Source: Cyathus striatus (lineage: Eukaryota > Basidiomycota > Agaricomycetes > Agaricales > Nidulariaceae). From it: DNA of 64,000 nt. A program made the position numbers and the translations under genes. Under the pieces are notes generated by a model. The model was given only the letters and a program-made list of their open reading frames with translations. It made no database searches and was not told the origin of the DNA. The stretch lies in contig JAOVFP010000005.1 in the NCBI GenBank assembly GCA_025738555.1, forward strand, positions 1,922,001 to 1,986,000, given 5' to 3'. This document shows, piece after piece, positions 58,690 to 64,000 of this stretch (within the stretch, counting starts at the first letter, position 1; each line of letters begins with the position of its first letter).

Positions 58690-58945
58690 ACCACCGCATA
58701 TGTTCCATACACCATGAGCGTACGACATTCACCCCCGCCGAATCGATCGACGAAGACATTCTGAGCGATATCGTGCCCAACAACATCGTCTCGCCCAGGC
58801 ACCCCTTCTTCCCCTTCTAGGCATAGTGCTGATTGGACAAGCCGAGCCAAGGTGCATACGGCTAGAACGAACACGACGAAAAGGAAGTTGAGATGGATGA
58901 GTTAGCCCTTGGGCGATGGACATCCTGTGTGGACTGTCGTTCGTC
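58690..58945 (+). pseudogene. Duplicated 5' end of the ISWI-like gene
   Basis: From about 58690 to 58920 the sequence matches 58946-59215 (shared start ATACACCATGAGCGTAC). It begins with an ATG at 58714 and carries the same acidic coding stretch (GAAGTTGAGATGGATGAG). Most of the 53-nt first intron is missing. TAG and TGA codons interrupt it. It is a tandem partial duplication immediately upstream of the better copy. Confidence 0.75.
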
Positions 58946-58969
58946 TCCAACCACTCCATACCATACACC

Positions 58970-61900
58970 ATGAGCGTACGTCCCCTCCTTCCTTCGTCTT
59001 TCCCTCCACTAACCATACCACGAAACAGACATTCACCCCCGCAGAACCGATGGACGAGGACATTCTAAGCGATGTCGTGCCCAGCGATATCGTCTCGCGC
59101 CAGGCATCTTCCTTCTTCGCTATCTTCTGCTCATTATGCTTATGGGACTAGCCGAGTCAAGGTGCGGATGGCGAGAGCGAATACGATGCTGAAGAGGTTG
59201 AGATGGACGAGTTGGACGATGAGCATCATGTTTGTCTTTTCTTTTTGTTTTATTATGTTGAAAATTTTGTACTGATGGTGGGTGTGTAGGAGGATAAAGG
59301 CGAAGGTTCATCTCAGGCTGTGAAGCAGCAGGCTGTCAAGGAGAGGAAGGAGAAAAAGCTGAAGAGGAAGACGAATGAGGGGGAGTTGCAGTTGAAGAGA
59401 CAGGAGATGGATAAAGCTAAGGTTCGTTCTTTCTTTTTTTTCAACCCCCACTTATTCTCCTTCCTTCCGCATCTTCATACTCACTTTAATATCGTAGGTC
59501 GCAGACGCTGTAAAGAGGTACTCATACCTCCTCGGACAAACCGAGCTGTTCAAGCATTTTGTAGATATTAAAGTACGCTTTTCACTTCTTTCTTTCTCTG
59601 TTGCTACCTCACATCTGACACTTCGTGATAGAAAGCGCGCGATCCGGAGTATGCAGCTATGCTTGATGCTCAGCCGAAACATTAGGGAAGGGGGAGGAAG
59701 TAGGCTGTGTGCGTCTTTTCTTTTTTTCTTTCTTTTTAGTTTTGTACTTTTGGATTGTAGGTGCGGCGCGGAAGGAGGTTGTGTGCGTGCCGGTGTTGGA
59801 TTCTCCGCCACGCATTGTATGGGTGCTGGACTATGGCTGCGGTAGCGCACCGTGGTTTACGTGGTTATACAATGTGGGGCCTAGGGCGGTTGGGAGGCAC
59901 CTTGGAGAGTGTATGCTATCCATCCATACGCGGTATGCCTGCGTCACCCATGCAGCTAGGTAGGGTAATGTGGTAGCGGCAGCACACCTTGCTATAATGC
60001 GGGGCCCAATGTTGGTGGGGAAGCACCTTGGGAGAGTACGCTATCCATCTCGACAAGGTGTCCCTGCGCCACTGGTGCTGGTCAGCGCGGGTATCCACCC
60101 CGACACGGTGCACCTGCGCCGCCCACGCTGCCAGGCAGGGCGGTGTGGCGACAAAGCATCGTGGAGCAGCGCTAGCAATTCTTCGTGCATTCTTTTCTTT
60201 TACTTTTTTTCTTGCTTTTCGATGGGGTGCGGGGAGTGCGGCACTGCAAGGAGGATGTAGGCATGCTGGTGTTGGAGTCTCCGCCGCGCATCGCATGGCT
60301 TGTACTGGGGGATAAGTGGCGGCGGTAGTGCATTGTGGTTATATGATGGCGGGGCCTTGGGACGTTGGGAGGTACCTTGGGGGAGTAGATGCTACCGGAC
60401 CCGACGCGCTGCCTGTGCCACTCGTGCTGCTAGGCAGCGCGGTGTGGAACAGTAATGATGATGCTCGCAGTTGTTCATTCGCTTCTTTCTTTCTTCCTCC
60501 ACTTTCTCTCACTTTCTCGAGTGTTCACGTTCTCCAACCTATACTTTCGTACAGACCTCGCATTCATACGGCCAACCATTTCACTTTACTTACTCCCGCT
60601 TACAGAGAGTAATCCGCCCGACACCGCAAATCTGAAAAAGAGGAAGACGAAGAGCTCCTCAAGGATGGCGAGAACGCGTCGAGTGGGGATAATCAGCCTT
60701 ATGTATTTGAGAAGAGTCCTAGCTGTGCGTTTTATTCTTTTTTGTTTTAGGGTGAAAGCTGGCTGATGGACTATGTGATACTCCTTTTCTGGCATTCTGC
60801 ATGAAATTGTATATTTGTCAAATGCACGATAACCTCCGCCATCCGTCTACATGACAACTTTCTCTGACGCTCTATGTGGAAATGCTCGCCGCTCACGCTA
60901 CATGACTTTGCCATCGCTACAGTCATCGACGGCGAAATGCGCACCTACCAGCTCCAAGGATTAAACTGAATGGTTTCACTACACCACAACGGCCTAAACG
61001 ACATTCTCGTAGATGAAATGGTACTTCCCTCTACCACCTCATATCCTCTTCGCTGACATCCTTCCCTTTAGGGCCTCGGAAAAACCCTGCAGACAATCTC
61101 CTTCCTCGCCTACCTAAGGCACTACCGAGACACTCCCGGACCTCATTTAGTCGTCGTCCCAAAGTCAACATTACAAAATTGGGCTCGAGAATTCGCAAGG
61201 TGGACCCCAGACTTCCGCATTGTCACCTTAGCGGGATCTAAAGACGAGCGTGCGGAGATCATTGCGAACCGCCTGCTGCCCCAAGACTTCGAGGTGTGCA
61301 TCACAACGTACGAGATGTGCCTGATCGAGAAGAGCACGTTGAAGAAGTTCAGTTTTGAGTATATCATCATTGACGAGGCGCACCGTATCAAGAATGTCGA
61401 TTCTATCCTTTCGCAGATTGTTCGCTCATTCATCTCGAGGGGGCGGATGTTGATTACTGGTACCCCGCTTCAGAATAACTTGAAAGAGCTGTTTGCGCTG
61501 TTGAATTTTATTTGCCCGGAGATTTTCGTGGATTATGCGGATTTGGATAGTTTTTTGCATAAGGATGATACAGGCGAGGAGGAAGAAGAAGAGAAGAGCC
61601 GGAAGGTTGTTGAGGCGCTGCATAAGATTTTGAGGCCTTTCTTGTTGAGGAGGGTGAAGAGTGACGTCGAGAAGAATTTGTTGCCTAGTGCGTATTTCCC
61701 CTTCATCCTATTTATTACGTGTTTTGAATGACATGCTGACGCATACGAATAGAGAAAGAAATCAACATCTACGTCGGTCTGACAGAGATGCAGCGCAAGT
61801 GGTACCGTTCGGTTCTGGAGAAGGATATTGATGCGGTCAATGGATTGACGGGGAAGAAGGAGGGGAAGACGAGGCTGATGAATATGGTTATGCAGTTGAG

Positions 61901-64000
61901 GAAGGTTACTTGTCATCCGTACCTCTTCGACGGAGCAGTATGTTCCTCCTTACCCCCCTCCCCTTTTCAAGCCAATGCTGACTCGCGCACTAGGAACCCG
62001 GCCCGCCTTATACGACGGACGAACACCTTATCCAGAACTCGGGCAAGATGATCATTCTGGACAAGCTCCTGAGGAACATGAAAGCAAAGGGCTCAAGGGT
62101 GCTCATTTTCAGTCAGATGAGTCGCGTGTTGGATATCTTGGAGGATTATTGTTTGTTTAGGCAGTATAGTGCGTTTGTTTCTCTTTCTTAATAGAGTTCG
62201 AGCTGACGTTTGGTTTCCCTCCTCACCACTTGTGGTATAGAGTACTGCCGCATTGACGGAGGAACAGCGCATGAAGACCGTATCATTGCGATTGACGAGT
62301 ATAATAAGCTCGATAGCGACAAATTCATCTTTTTGCTTACTACCCGTGCGGGTGGCTTGGGGATTAATTTGACCACGGCTGATGTTGTTGTGCTTTATGA
62401 TAGTGATTGGTGCATCCTAATTCTCTCTCCTTGTTCAACACATTACTTACATCACTGCTAAGAACCCGCAAGCGGACTTACAAGCTATGGACCGCGCACA
62501 TCGTATTGGACAGATGAAGCAGGTCTATGTTTTCCGTTTTATTACTGAAGGGAGTGTCGAAGAGCGTATGTTGGAGAGGGCGGCGCAGAAGTTGAGGCTT
62601 GATCAGCTGGTTATTTAGCAGGGACGGGCGCAACAGGCTGCTAAGAGTACGTCTTAACCCTTTTTATGTTGAAGCGGGGCTGATGAGGTGTTACTTGCGG
62701 CGAATAAGGAGGAGCTGCTGTAGATGATTACGCATGGTGCGGAGAAGATCATTAATTCGAATGATGAGTCGTATGTTCTTTCCTTTTTGTTGTGTTGTTT
62801 CGGTGCTGATGCTAGGGGATAGGTTGGTTGTAAACGATGATATTGACGAAATTATTGCGCGTGGTGAAGCGCGCACTATGGAATTGAATACCAAGTACGA
62901 GGGGCTCAATTTGGAGGATTTGAGCAATTTCAAGTCGGATGCTTCTGTGCAGCAGTGGAAGGGTGAGGATTTTAGGGCTGGGGTATGTTTGCATCTTGTT
63001 TTTGGGAAAGGGCGGTGGCTGATTGTAGCTTATAGCAACGGAAACAACTTGGCCTTAGTCTGCTTTCGCTTTCTAAGCGCGAAAGGAAGAGCAACTATTC
63101 GGTGGATAGTTATTTCAAGGATACGCTGAGGGCTGGTCCGTCCAAAGTTGAAAAGGCGCCTAAGATTCCTAGGGCTCCTAAGCAGATTGCCATGTACGTA
63201 TCTTTCATTTCGTGGAAGGAGTCACCTTGCTGACGCCGATGACAGCCAAGACTTCCAGTTCTTCCCTCCCGAGCTGGCGCAACTTCAGGAACGCGAGCTT
63301 GCTGTTCACAAGGTGAGTTTCCTGAACTTCTCGGTGACGTTGGTGCTTATAGTATCCAGCGACTTAATGGTATACCCGCTACGCCCCGCGAGCCACAAGG
63401 ACCCGAAGATACCCCCGAGAAACTGGAAGAGGAGCGCGTGGCATTGCAAGAGTTCATCGACACCGCTGAACCGCTTACGGAGGAAGAGACAGCGACGAAG
63501 GAGGCGTACATCGAAGAGGGCTTCCCCGATTGGAGTCGTCGTGATTTCCAGCAATTCGTCAAGGCCCTCGAGGCCTATGGCTGGGGCGAGCCGTTTGAGG
63601 TGTATGCAGCGGAGATTCAGGATAAGACGGCTGATGAGGTTGAGAGGTATTATAGGGTTTTTGAGGACAAGTGGGAGACGCTTCCTGGTGTGTATTCTTG
63701 TTTTCAGACAAGTCGGGGTTTGAGCTGATCGTATGTGCGCAGAGTACCCGCGTATTGCTGCTCGTATTGCGGAAGGAGAAGCTAAGCGCAGTAAGCGGAA
63801 CAATCTTGAGCACTTGCTCGAAAAGAAGATCCGTTCTGTCAGTTACCCCATGCAAGAGCTCGAGCTCAACTACCCCACGACGAAAGGGAAGGTGTACAGC
63901 GAGGAGGAGGATAGGTATCTCCTATGTCGCTTGTTCCACTATGGTATGCAGTCGGAGGATGTGTATGAGCGGATTAAGAAGGATATCACCGAATTCCCTG
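58970..64000 (+). pseudogene. ISWI-type SNF2 chromatin remodelling ATPase, with several stops (runs off window end)
   Basis: Start ATG at 58970, with exon 1 ATGAGC spliced to 59029. Domains in order: an acidic N-terminus (59029-59229); a basic coiled stretch (KERKEKKLKRK, 59290-59421); SNF2 ATPase from about 60930 (RTYQLQGLN) with GLGKT at 61074, DEAH at 61372 and GTPLQNN; helicase C to about 62600 ([18 protein letters not shown]); then HAND, SANT and SLIDE regions to the window end (SKRERKSNYSVD, DWSRRDFQQFVKALE, KGKVYSEEEDRYLL). Stops in the family frame are TAG at 59149, 59683, 59701, 62616 and 62721 and TGA at 60967 (for Trp in GLNWMV). The motif LNGILADEMG reads LNDILVDEM. A GC-rich tandem repeat is inserted at about 59760-60460. 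The 3' third looks open. A functional ISWI is expected elsewhere in the genome. Confidence 0.8.
59760..60460 (+). repeat. Three diverged GC-rich tandem units inside the ISWI-like gene
   Basis: Units near 59760-59960, 59965-60155 and 60215-60455 share words such as TTGGGAGGCACCTTG, GGGGAAGCACCTTGGG and TTGGGAGGTACCTTGG, and CTGCGTCACCCATGC-type endings. The first and third also share GTGTTGGATTCTCCGCC-like text and T-rich leaders. They lie between the KARDPEYAAMLDAQP exon and the [10 protein letters not shown] exon, where ISWI genes have only short introns. They contain CpGs throughout. The class is unknown. Confidence 0.7.

Overview
The window looks like a filamentous basidiomycete, most likely an Agaricomycete. 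The reasons are short introns (about 45-70 nt), a NACHT-WD40 gene pair with the tail typical of agaric NLR-like proteins, a Plavaka-type CACTA transposase, a DUF6532-like gene, a chromodomain Ty3 element and an ISWI-type remodeller. No ribosomal RNA gene or CRISPR array is visible.

Layout. Positions 1-5910 carry an apparently intact NACHT-WD40 gene on the + strand. About 49.0-56.3 kb carries a second copy on the - strand, including the same promoter region and the same outer flank, so the two loci form arms of a large inverted duplication around about 43 kb of other DNA. Each arm has its own TA-flanked MITE at a site that is empty in the other arm. Copy 2 is broken by a MITE in its N-terminus, a 1-bp frameshift, a TAG codon and a 1.27-kb insertion in the WD40 array. 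Between the arms lie: a nearly intact Plavaka transposase (6.4-9.7 kb, -); a decayed Ste6-like ABC transporter (10.0-14.2 kb, -); a gene-poor stretch of ordinary composition (14.2-18.1 kb); an 11-exon DUF6532-like gene with one nonsense codon (18.1-20.3 kb, +); and a transposon-rich AT-rich block (20.3-49 kb). That block holds a PIF/Harbinger pseudogene, three solo LTRs with 5-bp target duplications, a full-length 9.0-kb Ty3 chromovirus with a perfect 5-bp duplication, several tRNA-like (SINE-like) sequences, a hAT pseudogene nested in a Copia-like fragment, and elements ending in TTTACACT.

Right of the inverted arm (56.3-64 kb) the sequence is CpG-containing again. It holds a CpG-rich relative of the internal Copia-like fragment and an ISWI-like gene. 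The ISWI frame is readable to the window end, but it carries several TAG/TGA codons, a duplicated 5' end and a GC-rich tandem insertion.

How it fits together. Most of the window is a graveyard in which C-to-T type changes (CAG to TAG, CGA to TGA, TGG to TGA/TAG, CpG to TpG) dominate the inactivating lesions. The best-preserved reading frames are NACHT-WD40 copy 1, the Plavaka transposase (one TGA) and a two-exon Zn-cluster/coiled-coil gene that runs antisense inside the chromovirus. All product calls rest on sequence reading alone; no database search was run.
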